NCBI RefSeq assembly: GCF_026627925.1
Contig: NZ_JAPNLE010000009.1
Location: forward strand, 2,170,001-2,234,000
Direction of reading: 5' to 3'
Length of the DNA stretch: 64,000 bases
DNA from: Cupriavidus sp. D39
GTDB lineage: Bacteria; Pseudomonadota; Gammaproteobacteria; Burkholderiales; Burkholderiaceae
Positions within the stretch are counted from its first letter, which is position 1; the number at the start of each line of letters is the position of its first letter. Below the pieces are notes generated by a model that ran no database searches, was not told the origin of the DNA, and was given only the letters and a program-made list of their open reading frames with translations. Positions 30,903-40,296 of the stretch are shown one piece after another. A program made the position numbers and the translations under genes.

Positions 30903-32528
30903 ATGCAGAACTTCAACTGGACCAATCCCTACCCTTCCGTGCGCATCCCGCTGTTCGCGCGCAACGTGGTGTCCACCTCGCACCCGCTGGCGGCGCAGGC
31001 CGGCCTGCGCATGCTGCTCAAGGGCGGCAACGCGGTCGATGCAGCCATCGCCGCGGCGGCAGCCATCACCATCGTCGAGCCGGTCTCGTGCGGCCTGGGC
31101 AGCGACGCTTTCGCGATCCTGTGGGACGGCAAGGAAATGCACGGCCTGAACGCTTCGGGCGTGGCGCCGGCTGCATGGAGCCCGGAGTACTTCAAGAACA
31201 AGTACGGCACGGACGCCAATGGCATCGCCAAGCGCCCCGTGCGCGGCTGGGACGCCGTCACCGTGCCGGGCGTGATCGCCGGCTGGGCCGCGCTGCATGA
31301 GCGCTTTGGCAAGCTGCCCTTCGCCGAACTGATGGAACCCGCCGTCGAGATCGCCGAGCGCGGCTACGCCGTGCCGCCGGTGGTGGCGCACAAGTGGGCC
31401 GCTGCCGTGCCGGAACTGAAGGACCAGCCCGGCTACGCCGAGGCCTTCATGCCCAATGGCCGCGCGCCCAACGTGGGCGAGAAGTTCACGCTCAAGGCCG
31501 CCGCCGACACGCTGCGCAAGATCGGCGCCACCAATGGCCGCGCCTACTACGACGGCGAGATCGCCGAGAAGATCGTTGCCTTCAGCCAGGAATGCGGCGG
31601 CGCCATGACGGCCGACGACCTGCGCAACTACAAGCCGGATTGGGTCAAGCCGATCAGCAAGTCCTATCGCGGCTATGCGGTGCACGAGATCCCGCCGAAC
31701 GGCCAGGGCATCGCCGCGCTGGTGGCGCTGGGCATCCTCGACCAGTTCGACATGGCCTCGCTGCCGGTGGATTCGGTCGAGTCGCAGCACCTGCAGATCG
31801 AGGCGATGAAGCTGGCCTTTGCCGACCTCTATCGCTACGTGGCCGACCCGGGCAGCATGGAAGTCACGCCCGAGCAGATGCTGGATGACGCCTACCTGAA
31901 GTCGCGCGCGAAGCTGATCGACATGGAGCGCGCCACGCATTTCGACTTCGGCATGCCCAAGGTCGGCGGCACCATCTACCTGAGCGCCGCCGACGAGAAC
32001 GGCATGATGATCTCGTTCATCCAGTCGAACTACATGGGCTTCGGCTCCGGCGTGGTCGTGCCGGGCACCGGCATCAGCCTGCAGAACCGCGGCGTGGGCT
32101 TCTCGATGGACCCGAAATCCCCCAACGTGGTGGCCGGCGGCAAGCGCCCCTTCCACACCATCATCCCGGCCTTCCTGACCAAGGACGGCCAGCCGGTGAT
32201 GAGCTTCGGCGTGATGGGCGGCGACATGCAGCCGCAGGGCCACCTGCAGACCGTGGTGCGCATGGTGGACTACAACCAGCAGCCGCAAGCCGCCTGCTGC
32301 GCGCCGCGCTGGAAGGTCAACCGCGACTTCACGCTGGATGTGGAGTCCACCATGGATCCCGCCGTGGTGGCTGGCCTGAAGGCACGCGGCCACCAGCTCA
32401 AGTCGGTCGACGACCCGTACATGGATTTCGGCTCGGGGCAGTTTATCTGGCGCCTGTCGGATGATGCCGAGCATGGCTACGTGGCCGCCAGCGACAGCCG
32501 CCGCGATGGGCAGGCCGTAGGGTTTTGA
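30903..32528 (+). CDS. Gamma-glutamyltransferase-family (Ntn) protein
   Basis: A 541-residue member of the gamma-glutamyltranspeptidase superfamily, which matures by self-cleavage before a catalytic Thr. Family features: SHPLAAQAGLRMLLKGGNAVDAAIAAA, GVAPAAWSPEYF, and the region around Thr-357 in GGTIYLSAADENGMMISFIQS. Late motifs are GFGSGVVVPGTGISLQNRG and PFHTIIPAF. No clear signal peptide is seen, unlike classical GGT, so it is likely a cytoplasmic member such as those acting on cephalosporin-like or gamma-glutamyl amides. Coupling with a Bug receptor and a LysR regulator marks a peripheral catabolic unit. Confidence 0.9.
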   Translation: MQNFNWTNPYPSVRIPLFARNVVSTSHPLAAQAGLRMLLKGGNAVDAAIAAAAAITIVEPVSCGLGSDAFAILWDGKEMHGLNASGVAPAAWSPEYFKNKYGTDANGIAKRPVRGWDAVTVPGVIAGWAALHERFGKLPFAELMEPAVEIAERGYAVPPVVAHKWAAAVPELKDQPGYAEAFMPNGRAPNVGEKFTLKAAADTLRKIGATNGRAYYDGEIAEKIVAFSQECGGAMTADDLRNYKPDWVKPISKSYRGYAVHEIPPNGQGIAALVALGILDQFDMASLPVDSVESQHLQIEAMKLAFADLYRYVADPGSMEVTPEQMLDDAYLKSRAKLIDMERATHFDFGMPKVGGTIYLSAADENGMMISFIQSNYMGFGSGVVVPGTGISLQNRGVGFSMDPKSPNVVAGGKRPFHTIIPAFLTKDGQPVMSFGVMGGDMQPQGHLQTVVRMVDYNQQPQAACCAPRWKVNRDFTLDVESTMDPAVVAGLKARGHQLKSVDDPYMDFGSGQFIWRLSDDAEHGYVAASDSRRDGQAVGF

Positions 32529-32549
32529 ATGCCCGTAGGTAGGACTGGG

Positions 32550-32578
32550 AGCGCCCGCCGCAACGTGGGCGCTTTTTT
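32550..32578 (+). terminator. Rho-independent terminator of the GGT-like gene
   Basis: AGCGCCC (32550-32556) and GGGCGCT (32567-32573) pair around a 10-base loop, followed directly by a TTTTTT run. Confidence 0.85.
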
Positions 32579-32643
32579 GAGAGACCAGGGGCATTGGACG
32601 AGGCCGGCAGGATGCGCCAAAGCCGTCTGGAATGACGACGGCT

Positions 32644-32980
32644 GGGAGAGGGGAGCCAACCGGCGGCAAGATCAACCAATTGTGGTAGCCGTGATTTGCG
32701 CCCCCAGGCGGAAATCACCCGTGCGCGATGCGAAGCGAGCCGTCAAGGTTTGAATCTCCCGTTATGCGGCGCCTCGTCGGCAAGCCAAAAGAGCGGAAAA
32801 GAGGGACCCATGTCTGAGCATCGCCCTAAGGCGATGTGAGTTTGGGTCCCGGCCGCTCTTTTGGCTTGTCGACGAGGGTCTTTCGCCGCATCCGGGTCGC
32901 CTTCTTTGCCTACTTTCTTGGCGAGACAAGAAAGTAGGTCGCCTCCCCGCAGGGGAGGTGAAACTGCCTTTGACTTTAAG
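32644..32980 (+). repeat. Structured intergenic repeat, copy 3
   Basis: Nearly identical to copy 1 throughout. It begins with the right arm of the REP-like palindrome found upstream of copy 1 (GGGAGAGGGGAGC), although the left arm is missing here. The long stem pairs 32772-32796 with 32853-32877. The only change against copy 1 is a C to T that turns one G-C into a G-U pair, as expected for RNA structure. The 11-bp hairpin and a perfect CCTCCCC/GGGGAGG hairpin follow. It sits after the GGT-like gene terminator and fills most of a 642-base gap. Confidence 0.88.
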
Positions 32981-33033
32981 CTTTTGAGCTTTTGAGCTTT
33001 TGAGCTTTTGAGCTTTTGACCTTTTGACCTTCT
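32978..33033 (+). repeat. Octamer tandem array (GAGCTTTT)n at the end of repeat copy 3
   Basis: Seven head-to-tail 8-mers: AAGCTTTT, four exact GAGCTTTT, then GACCTTTT and GACCTTCT. The degenerate units at both ends indicate an older array. Copies 1 and 2 have unrelated short tails at this point, so the array arose locally, presumably by slippage. Confidence 0.9.
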
Positions 33034-33170
33034 GACGTCAAGCAGGCCAACGCCACGGAGCAACCCGACCCAAACTGTCAGCAACTGGCCTGCCCGCCAT
33101 CCCGGCGAGTGTGCATGGTGTACGCAGCGAGGAGACTTACACTGATGTCTTTGCCTCCACGACAACTGCC

Positions 33171-34031
33171 ATGACCACCTACGCTTACCGCCTGCTCAAC
33201 GTCTTCGCCGAATCCACCTTCGGCGGCAATCCCCTGTGCGTGTTCGAGGATGCGCGCGGGCTGGACACGGCCACCATGCAGGCCCTGGCGCTGCAGTTCA
33301 ACCTGTCCGAGACCACCTTCATCCTGCCGTCCGAACAGGCCAGCGCGCACGTCCGGATTTTCACGACGGGCTACGAGATGCGCTTCGCAGGCCATCCGAC
33401 GCTGGGCACCGCGCATGTGGTACGCGAACTGGCCGCTACCGGCGACGCGCTCACGCTGGAGTTCAAGGCGGGCGTGGTGCCGGTGACCGCGCAGGGCGAT
33501 GTGTGGACGTTCACCGCGCCGCATGCCGGCGAGCCCAAGACCGCGCCAGCCGGCCTGCCCGACGCGCAGATGGCATCGCTGCTCGGGCTTGCCGAGAGCG
33601 ACCTGCTGGCTGCGCCGATCTGGGTCGACACCGGCGCCGACCAGTTGCTGGTGGCGCTCAACAGCGTAGACGCCGTGCGCCGCGCGCAGCCCGATGGCGC
33701 GCGCCTGGACGCCTGGCCGCAAAGCAGCCTGGGCCGCAAGACGGCCTACGTCTTCGCCTTCGACCCGACCCGGCCGGGCCAGGTGGTGTCGCGCTATTTC
33801 TTCACCAAGCAAGGCGGCGGCGTGGCCGAGGATCCGGGCACCGGCTCGGCCTGCGCCAACCTGGGCGGCTGGCTGATTGCCAACGGCCACGCGCTGCCCG
33901 CCGCGTACCAGATCTCGCAAGGCGAGGCGGTTGGCCGGCCTTGCACGCTGCATCTGGAGGTCACCGCGGATCGGGCGATCCGCGTGGGCGGGCGCGTGAT
34001 CGAGCTGGGACGGGGCACCATCAACCTGTAA
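33171..34031 (+). CDS. PhzF-family isomerase/epimerase-like protein
   Basis: A 286-residue protein of the diaminopimelate epimerase-like fold. N-terminal YRLLNVFAESTFGGNPLCVF leads to FNLSETTF, where Glu-47 corresponds to the PhzF catalytic acid. Later motifs are MRFAGHPTLGTAHV and GVAEDPGTGSACANLGGWL, all standard for the family. PhzF itself isomerises an anthranilate-derived intermediate, but most family members, probably including this one, have unknown substrates. The start is taken at the ATG giving MTTYAYRLLNVF; no strong ribosome site is seen. It is followed by two FMN-fold genes. Confidence 0.88.
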   Translation: MTTYAYRLLNVFAESTFGGNPLCVFEDARGLDTATMQALALQFNLSETTFILPSEQASAHVRIFTTGYEMRFAGHPTLGTAHVVRELAATGDALTLEFKAGVVPVTAQGDVWTFTAPHAGEPKTAPAGLPDAQMASLLGLAESDLLAAPIWVDTGADQLLVALNSVDAVRRAQPDGARLDAWPQSSLGRKTAYVFAFDPTRPGQVVSRYFFTKQGGGVAEDPGTGSACANLGGWLIANGHALPAAYQISQGEAVGRPCTLHLEVTADRAIRVGGRVIELGRGTINL

Positions 34032-34139
34032 CGCGGAGCGGATCGGGCCGGCGCGACAAAGCGCGCGCTACTGCGTTACAGTGAGCGTCTGCCCGGTCCT
34101 CCCAACGCTCCAACGCGCGCCCCACACGCGCCAACCGCC

Positions 34140-34760
34140 ATGACCACGCCGCACACCCTGACCACGCTGGCCGAACTGGAGGCCTACTACGCCGAAGCCG
34201 GCGAAGCCTCGCTCGCCAAGGAAGTCGACTATCTGCACCCGCACTACCGCGCCTTCGTCGAGGCCGCCCCGCTCTGCCTGCTATCCACGGTGAGCGGCGA
34301 GTACGCCGAGTGCTCGCCGCGCGGCGATGCGCCGGGCTTTGTGCAGGTGCTGGATGAGCGCACCCTGCTGCTGCCGGATCGCCGGGGCAACAACCGCCTG
34401 GACAGCCTGCGCAACATCATTGCCGACCCGCGCGTGGGCTTGCTGTTCCTGATCCCCGGCGTGAACGAGACCATTCGCGTGGCCGGCGCCGCCCAGGTTT
34501 CGGTGGACCCGGCGCTGATCGCACGCTGCATCGTGGATGGCAAGGCGCCGGCCACGGTGCTGGTGATCTCGATCCAGTCGGTGTTCTTCCAATGCGCCCG
34601 CGCGCTGGTGCGCTCCAAGCTATGGGACCCGCAGACGCAGGTGGCGCGCAGCAGCCTGCCGAGCAACGGCACCATCCTCACCGCCGTGAGCCAAGCCCCC
34701 TTCGACGGTGTCGCCTACGACGCGTCGCAGCCCGCGCGGATGCAGCAAACCCTGTATTGA
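34140..34760 (+). CDS. Pyridoxamine 5'-phosphate oxidase-family (FMN-binding split barrel) protein
   Basis: The 206-residue protein resembles the MSMEG_1061 type. The split-barrel core is visible in APLCLLSTVSGEYAECSPRGDAPGFVQ, LLLPDRRGNNRLDSLRNII and VGLLFLIPGVNETIRVAG. A C-terminal segment SIQSVFFQCARALVRSKLW is typical. Such proteins bind FMN or F420 and carry out uncharacterised redox or detoxification steps. It is 108 bases after the PhzF-like gene and 4 bases before the PaiB gene, so at least the last two are co-transcribed. Confidence 0.88.
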   Translation: MTTPHTLTTLAELEAYYAEAGEASLAKEVDYLHPHYRAFVEAAPLCLLSTVSGEYAECSPRGDAPGFVQVLDERTLLLPDRRGNNRLDSLRNIIADPRVGLLFLIPGVNETIRVAGAAQVSVDPALIARCIVDGKAPATVLVISIQSVFFQCARALVRSKLWDPQTQVARSSLPSNGTILTAVSQAPFDGVAYDASQPARMQQTLY

Positions 34761-34764
34761 TCCC

Positions 34765-35382
34765 ATGTACACGCCATCCCACTTTGCCAGCACCGAAAGC
34801 GACGCCATCGACGAGGTCATGCGCCGCTACCCCTTTGCCACGCTGATCGGCAACGACGCCGATGGCCTGCCGTTCGCCACCCACCTGCCGGTGGTAGCCC
34901 AGCGCAGCGGCGACGCCTGGCAGATCGAAGGCCATATGGCGCGCGCCAACCCGCACTGGCGCTGGCTGGAGCAGACGCCAAGCGCCCTGCTGGTGTTCCA
35001 GGGGCCGCACGGCTATGTGTCGCCCGCGCTATACGAGCAAAAGCTGTCGGTACCGACCTGGAACTACGTCGCCGTGCACGTGTACGCCGAGATCGCCACC
35101 CTCCATGACGCCGACGCCAAGGATGCGCTGCTCAAGCGGCTGATCGCGCAGAACGAGCCGGGCTATGCCGCGCAATGGCGTGAGCTGCCGGAGGATTTCC
35201 AGCAGAAGATGCTGGGGGCGATCGTGGGCCTGCGCATCGTGCCGACGCGCATCGAAGCCAAGTTCAAGCTCAGCCAGAACCGCCCGGCGGGCGACCGCGC
35301 CCGCATTCTCGCAGCCCAGCAGGAAGGCAGCCCGATCGAGCGCGACATGGCGCAGTGGATGGCGCGCATGACGGGCGCCTGA
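34765..35382 (+). CDS. PaiB-like FMN-binding negative transcriptional regulator
   Basis: A 205-residue protein of the PaiB family. It starts MYTPSHFASTESDAIDEVM and has the FMN-binding segments ATLIGNDADGLPFATHLP and GHMARANPHWRWLE. YVSPALYEQKLSVPTWNYVAVHV and IVGLRIVPTRIEAKFKLSQNR are diagnostic. In Bacillus, PaiB represses sporulation and protease genes, while proteobacterial members are mostly uncharacterised and may be enzymes. The 4-base gap to the preceding PNPOx-like gene implies translational coupling. Confidence 0.88.
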   Translation: MYTPSHFASTESDAIDEVMRRYPFATLIGNDADGLPFATHLPVVAQRSGDAWQIEGHMARANPHWRWLEQTPSALLVFQGPHGYVSPALYEQKLSVPTWNYVAVHVYAEIATLHDADAKDALLKRLIAQNEPGYAAQWRELPEDFQQKMLGAIVGLRIVPTRIEAKFKLSQNRPAGDRARILAAQQEGSPIERDMAQWMARMTGA

Positions 35383-35412
35383 AGCCGGCCTCAAACCCAG
35401 CCCGCGCCGCGC

Positions 35413-36863
35413 TCAGGCGCGCGGCAGCCACTCGGGCGCGTGCGTGCCCAGCGGCACGGATGGCAGCGCCCAGTGCGCGGGCGTCTCGGACAGGCGCCCC
35501 GCATGCGACACCACGCGCAACTCGCCAAAACCAGACGGCAACGTCACCAGCAGATCTTGCACATCCTCGAAGCGCTGGTCCGGTGCCTGCAATCCGCCTT
35601 CCACCCGGCCCAGGCCGCGCAGCCACTGGCCAACCTGCGCCAGCGACACCCGCACATGCCAGCTGCCGCCCTCGGCCGCGCGGCGATGCAGGCCAGCCAT
35701 GGCGCCAAGCGCCAGCAGGTAGCCGGCGGCATGATCCAGCACTTGTGCCGGCAGCGGCAGCGGCTCCTCGCTGCCAGCCGCGAGCGCTTCCGCGTGGTTG
35801 AAGCCGCTTGCGGTCTGCACCAGCGAATCGAAGCCGCGCTTGGCCGCCCACGGCCCCACGTGGCCGTAGGCGCTTAACGTCACATAGACAATGCCCGGGC
35901 GCGCGCGGGCCACCGCCTCGGGCCCCACGCCCAGCTCCGCCAGCCCCTGCGGGCGATAGCCCTGCACCAGCACGTCGGCGCCATGCAGCAGCTTGTGCAG
36001 GGCGCGCTTGTCGTCGGGGTCGCGCAGGTCGAGCTGGCAGGCGCGCTTGCCGCGCCCGGTGTCGATCACCAGCGGGGCGATGCTGGGGAGGTGGGCGGCG
36101 CTCACCTGCAGCACATCGGCGCCATGCACGGCCAGCGTGCGCCCTGCTACCGGCCCGGCGATGACGCGGGTGAAGTCGAGCACGCGCACGCCGGAAAGGG
36201 GCGCGCACCGGCTACGGGGAGCGCCGCAAGCGGCTGCGGCGGCGCTTGCCCGATGCGCTCGATGGTGAGCGGCGGCAACGCTTGCAATGCCTGCCCCTGG
36301 GGATGGCGGTCCCATTCGTCGAAGCTGCGCAGGGCGGCCACGACCAGGCCGGCCTCGGAAGCTGTGGCCTCGAACGCCTCGGCGTCCCATTTCTGCAAGG
36401 CCGAGCGCACCGCGGCGAGATCGTGCGCGCAGCCCAGGATGCGCAGCACGCCGTCCCGGTGATGCGGAAAATTGGCATGCACGCGCACCCAGCGGCCGTC
36501 GCCGCAGCGATACAGTCCGGACAGCTTGTCGCGAAACTCCGGCGCCGGCTCGCCGCCAACGCGCAGGTAGCGCTCGCTGCGGAACTCGGCCACGGCGTGG
36601 CGCATGTCGACGGCCACATCCTGCCAGCGCCGGCTGCGCTGCTGCCACAGCATGGCGGCCGCCAGCGCCGACGCGCCCAGGCTGGCCTGGGCGGCCATGC
36701 CCACCGCAAACGACGACGGCAGCGCCGGATCGGTGCCGCTGAGCTGCAGCCGGTCCAGGGCGGCGGCCGGCAGCCCGGCGGCCTGCCAGAGGCCGGCTAC
36801 GGCCTCGAACGGGGTTGGGCGGGCGGGATCGGAAAGGCTGGAGGTCGGGGTTGGCGTCGGCAT
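35413..36863 (-). CDS. CaiB/BaiF-family CoA-transferase, frameshifted
   Basis: Joined frames give a CoA-transferase of about 483 residues. The first half (AVGMAAQASLGASALAAAMLWQQR, AVDMRHAVAEFRSERYLRV) looks like a degenerate first family III domain. The second has LSGVRVLDFTRVIAGPVAGRTLAVHGADVLQV and RGKRACQLDLRD. The break is at 36198-36201, where a run of five G is one short; restoring it joins ARPF to PLSGV directly. Two-domain proteins of this kind are frequent in Burkholderiales with unknown acyl substrates. It ends 30 bases from the convergent PaiB gene. Confidence 0.82.
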
Positions 36864-37077
36864 GGCGGCAAGGCTCCACAGGGCGGGTGCGCTCTCTCCA
36901 TCCTAGGCCGCGCCAGCTGTTTTTGCCCCCGCGCGCGCAGTTTGCACGACTCTGGTCCCCGGCACGGTAAAATCACCCGATCCGGCATTCCGCCATGCAA
37001 TCGAGCAGCGCGGCAGGCTGCGCGCCAAATTCCGGCCGCCGCCCCGCCTCCTGACTTAACCGCCCACCGGCGCCACC

Positions 37078-38853
37078 ATGAGCAACGACCCCAAAGCCAA
37101 CGACAGCACGCCCGCCGCATCCAATTTCCTGCGCAGCATCATCGACCAGGACCTCGCCGCCGGCACCTACGCCGGGCGCCAGGATGCCCAGGGCGAGCCG
37201 TTGCCCCCCGTCATCACCCGCTTCCCGCCGGAACCCAACGGCTACCTGCATATCGGCCACGCCAAGAGCATCTGCGTGAACTTCGGCATGGCGCTCGATT
37301 TCGGTGGCCGCTGCCACCTGCGCTTCGATGACACCAACCCGGTCAAGGAAGACACCGAATACGTCGACTCCATCATCGACGCGGTGCACTGGCTCGGCTT
37401 TAGCTGGGACAGCACGGCCAAGGACGGCAGCAAGCAGCCCCACCTGTATTACGCCAGCGACTACTTCGACCAGCTCTACGCCTTCGCCGAAAAGCTGATC
37501 GAGCGCGGCGTCGCCTACGTGGACAGCCAGAGCGCCGAGCAGATCGCCGCCAACCGCGGCGACTTCTCCCGCGCGGGCACGCCCTCGCCGTTCCGCGACC
37601 GCAGCGTCGAGGAAAACCTGCAGCTGTTCCGCGAAATGCGCGACGACAAGTACGCCGACGGCGAGCACGTGCTGCGCGCCAAGATCGACATGAACGCGCC
37701 GAACATCGTGATGCGCGACCCGGTGATCTACCGGATCCGCCACGCGCATCACCACCGCACGGGCGACAAGTGGTGCATCTACCCGATGTACGACTTCACC
37801 CACTGCATCTCGGACGCGCTGGAAAACATCACGCATTCGCTGTGCACGCTGGAGTTCGAGAACAACCGCCCGCTGTACGACTGGGTGCTGGCCCAGCTGC
37901 GCGAATGCGGCGTGTTCAGCGACCCGCTGCCGCACCAGTATGAATTCGCCCGCCTGAACCTGACCTACGCCATCACCAGCAAGCGCCGCCTGCTCCAACT
38001 GGTGAACGAAAACCGCGTGGATGGCTGGGACGATCCGCGCATGCCCACCATCGTGGGCGTGCGCCGCCGTGGCTTTACGCCGGAATCGATCCAGTTGTTC
38101 TGCGACCGCATCGGCGTGGCCAAGTCCGATAGCTGGATCGACATGAGCACGCTGGAAGGCGCCGTGCGCGACGACCTCGATGCGCGCGCCGCGCGCGGCG
38201 CGGCCGTGCTGGATCCGCTCAAGCTGATCCTCGACAACTACCCCGAAGGCCAGAGCGAAGACTGCACCGCGCCCGTGCATCCGAAAAAGCCGGAGCTGGG
38301 CATGCGCGTCTTCCCGCTGACGCGCGAGCTGTGGATCGAGCGCGACGACTTCAGCGAAGCACCGCCCAAGGGCTACTTCCGCCTGTTCGCGCCCAAGGAC
38401 GGCACCCCGGGCAGCAAGGTACGCCTGCGCCACGGCTACGTGATCGAGTGCACGGGTGTGGACCGCGACGCCGACGGCAAGGTCATCGCCGTGTATGCCA
38501 ACTACCTGCCCGAGACCAGGAGCGGCACGCCTGGCGCGGACAGCGTCAAAGTCAAGGGCAATATCCATTGGGTCAGCGCGGCGCATGCGTATGAAGCCGA
38601 AGTGCGGCTGTATGACCGCCTCTTCAACGACCCGAACCCGGACGCCGGCGGCAAGAACTTCCTCGACGCGCTGAACCCGGCCTCCAAGAAGATCGTCACC
38701 GCCTACCTGGAACCCGGCCTGGCGCAAGCCGCTCCGGAGGATCGCTTCCAGTTCGAGCGCCAGGGTTATTTCGTGGCCGACCGCGTGGATTCGAAGCCCG
38801 GCAAGCCGGTGTTCAACCGCATCGTCGGGCTGCGCGACAGCTGGGGGAAGTAA
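37078..38853 (+). CDS. glnS: Glutaminyl-tRNA synthetase
   Basis: Class I synthetase of 591 residues that charges tRNA-Gln. HIGH motif: PPEPNGYLHIGHAKS (HIGH at about residue 58). The KMSKS equivalent is ITSKRRLL. The anticodon-binding beta-barrels hold VFPLTRELWIERDDF and GKVIAVYANYLPETRSG. The start follows a Burkholderiales-type N-terminus. It is intact and followed 4 bases later by an S4 protein gene. Confidence 0.96.
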   Translation: MSNDPKANDSTPAASNFLRSIIDQDLAAGTYAGRQDAQGEPLPPVITRFPPEPNGYLHIGHAKSICVNFGMALDFGGRCHLRFDDTNPVKEDTEYVDSIIDAVHWLGFSWDSTAKDGSKQPHLYYASDYFDQLYAFAEKLIERGVAYVDSQSAEQIAANRGDFSRAGTPSPFRDRSVEENLQLFREMRDDKYADGEHVLRAKIDMNAPNIVMRDPVIYRIRHAHHHRTGDKWCIYPMYDFTHCISDALENITHSLCTLEFENNRPLYDWVLAQLRECGVFSDPLPHQYEFARLNLTYAITSKRRLLQLVNENRVDGWDDPRMPTIVGVRRRGFTPESIQLFCDRIGVAKSDSWIDMSTLEGAVRDDLDARAARGAAVLDPLKLILDNYPEGQSEDCTAPVHPKKPELGMRVFPLTRELWIERDDFSEAPPKGYFRLFAPKDGTPGSKVRLRHGYVIECTGVDRDADGKVIAVYANYLPETRSGTPGADSVKVKGNIHWVSAAHAYEAEVRLYDRLFNDPNPDAGGKNFLDALNPASKKIVTAYLEPGLAQAAPEDRFQFERQGYFVADRVDSKPGKPVFNRIVGLRDSWGK

Positions 38854-38857
38854 GCCC

Positions 38858-39076
38858 ATGCAAACCGTAACCTTCCCGCTGGAGGGCGAGCATATCGCCC
38901 TGAACGACCTGCTCAAGGTGGCGGGCGTGTGCGACAGCGGCGGCGCCGGCAAGGCGCTGGTGGCGGCCGGCGAAGTCTCGGTCGACGGCGCGGTGGAATC
39001 GCGCAAGACCGCCAAGATCCGCGCCGGCCAGGTCGTCAGCGTGGCCGGCGTGAAAATCCGCGTGGTGGCGGCCTGA
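38858..39076 (+). CDS. S4-domain RNA-binding protein (YbcJ-like)
   Basis: A 72-residue single S4 domain (IALNDLLKVAGVCDSGGAGKALVAAGEVSVDGAVESRKTAKIRAGQVV), the YbcJ type proposed to bind structured RNA during ribosome assembly. It begins 4 bases after the glnS stop, so it is translated from the same message. The function is inferred from the fold. Confidence 0.88.
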   Translation: MQTVTFPLEGEHIALNDLLKVAGVCDSGGAGKALVAAGEVSVDGAVESRKTAKIRAGQVVSVAGVKIRVVAA

Positions 39077-39154
39077 GGCCGACCCGTTCGCAAGCATGCC
39101 CGGCGGCCGGCCAGTCCGGTCGCCGGGCGTTTTCCTCAAGCAAAGGAAATAACA

Positions 39155-39538
39155 ATGCCGATCGCATTCTGGTGTGTGCTGCTGACAGGGATCCTGCCCG
39201 TTGCGACGGTGGGCATCGCCAAGGCGAGCGGAAGCGCCTACGACAATCACGACCCGCGCGGCTGGCTGGAAAAGCAGGCCGGACGGGCGCGGCGCGCCGA
39301 CATGGCCCACCGCAATCACTTCGAGGCCTTCCCCTTCTTCGCCGCGGCCGTGCTGTGCGCCACGCACCTGCAAGCGCCGGGCGCCCGCATCGACGAGCTG
39401 GCGCTGGTCTTCATCGCCGCGCGCATCCTGTACACCGTGTGCTACCTGGCCGATCGCGCCACCTTGCGCACGCTGTGCTGGACCATCGGTTTCCTGTCGG
39501 TGATCGGTATCTTCCTGTTGCCGGTGTTCGTGCACTGA
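39155..39538 (+). CDS. MAPEG-family membrane protein
   Basis: A 127-residue protein with four helices: 2-20, about 64-82, 85-102 and 107-126. The pattern DPRGWLEKQAGRARRADMAHRNHFEAFPFFAAAVL matches the MAPEG/DUF1772-type fold, in which the RxxRxxxNxxE-like helix faces glutathione or lipids. Bacterial members may act in lipid peroxide or glutathione-dependent detoxification. AAAGGAAA precedes the ATG. The following YceI gene starts 11 bases after its stop, implying co-transcription. Confidence 0.85.
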   Translation: MPIAFWCVLLTGILPVATVGIAKASGSAYDNHDPRGWLEKQAGRARRADMAHRNHFEAFPFFAAAVLCATHLQAPGARIDELALVFIAARILYTVCYLADRATLRTLCWTIGFLSVIGIFLLPVFVH

Positions 39539-39549
39539 GGCCACGCATC

Positions 39550-40152
39550 ATGCGGCTTTCGACGGCTGTCATTTGCGCGCTCTGCCTGCTGGCGCCGGGC
39601 CTGTCCGGCACGGCGCGGGCGGAGCCCGTCAACTTCACGGTGGACCCAACGCACACCACGGTGTACTTCGCCGCCAGCCACTTCGAGCGGACCTCGGTAC
39701 GCGGGCGCTTTGGCAAGATCGATGGCCGCATCAGCTATGACGAAGCCAGCGGCAGCGGCGCGATCGACTTCACGGTCGATGCCGACACGGTCGATTCCGG
39801 CAACCGCACGCTGGACGGCATCCTGCGCTCGGCCCAGTTCCTCGATGCCCAGAGTTTCCCCGTGGTCCGGCTGCGCGCGAATCGCTTCGTGCGGGACGGC
39901 GACCGGCTGGTGGCCGTGGAAGGCGAGCTGACCCTGCACGGCGTCACGCAGCCGCTGCGGCTGGAAGCCGAGCGCTTCAGCTGCGGCGAGACCTCCCTGT
40001 TCGGCATCAAGCGCCATGTGTGCGGCGGAGACTTCCGCGCCGTGCTGTCGCGCAGCGCCTTTGGCATGACGCGCTTCCTGCCGGAAGTGGGCGATACCGT
40101 GGTTCTGACCCTGTCGGTGGAGGCCACGCCGGCGCTGCCGGCGCTGGAGTGA
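39550..40152 (+). CDS. YceI-family periplasmic lipid-binding protein
   Basis: A 200-residue secreted protein. The signal peptide ends near ARA/EPV. The YceI lipocalin-like barrel is clear: FTVDPTHTTVYFAASHF, GRFGKIDGRISYDE and SGAIDFTVDADTVDSGNRTLDGILRSAQFLDAQSFP. YceI proteins carry polyisoprenoid or fatty acid ligands in the periplasm, often in stress. Two cysteines (SCGETS and HVCGGDF) could form a disulfide. It is probably in one unit with the MAPEG gene. Confidence 0.92.
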   Translation: MRLSTAVICALCLLAPGLSGTARAEPVNFTVDPTHTTVYFAASHFERTSVRGRFGKIDGRISYDEASGSGAIDFTVDADTVDSGNRTLDGILRSAQFLDAQSFPVVRLRANRFVRDGDRLVAVEGELTLHGVTQPLRLEAERFSCGETSLFGIKRHVCGGDFRAVLSRSAFGMTRFLPEVGDTVVLTLSVEATPALPALE

Positions 40153-40296
40153 CAGCTACGCCACGAACGCGTCCGGCATCGTCATCCATGTCGGCCCGGC
40201 GACACCTGAAAATTCGAATTCTTCTGTAGAATCAGCGGTTTGCATTTTCCGGCCGGCCCGTTTCCGGCCTCCGCCTGAACGGGGAACCCGAAAATA

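Noticed and set aside
32978..33033. Tandem array as a CRISPR
   Set aside because: Units are 8 bp with no spacers, and no cas genes are present.
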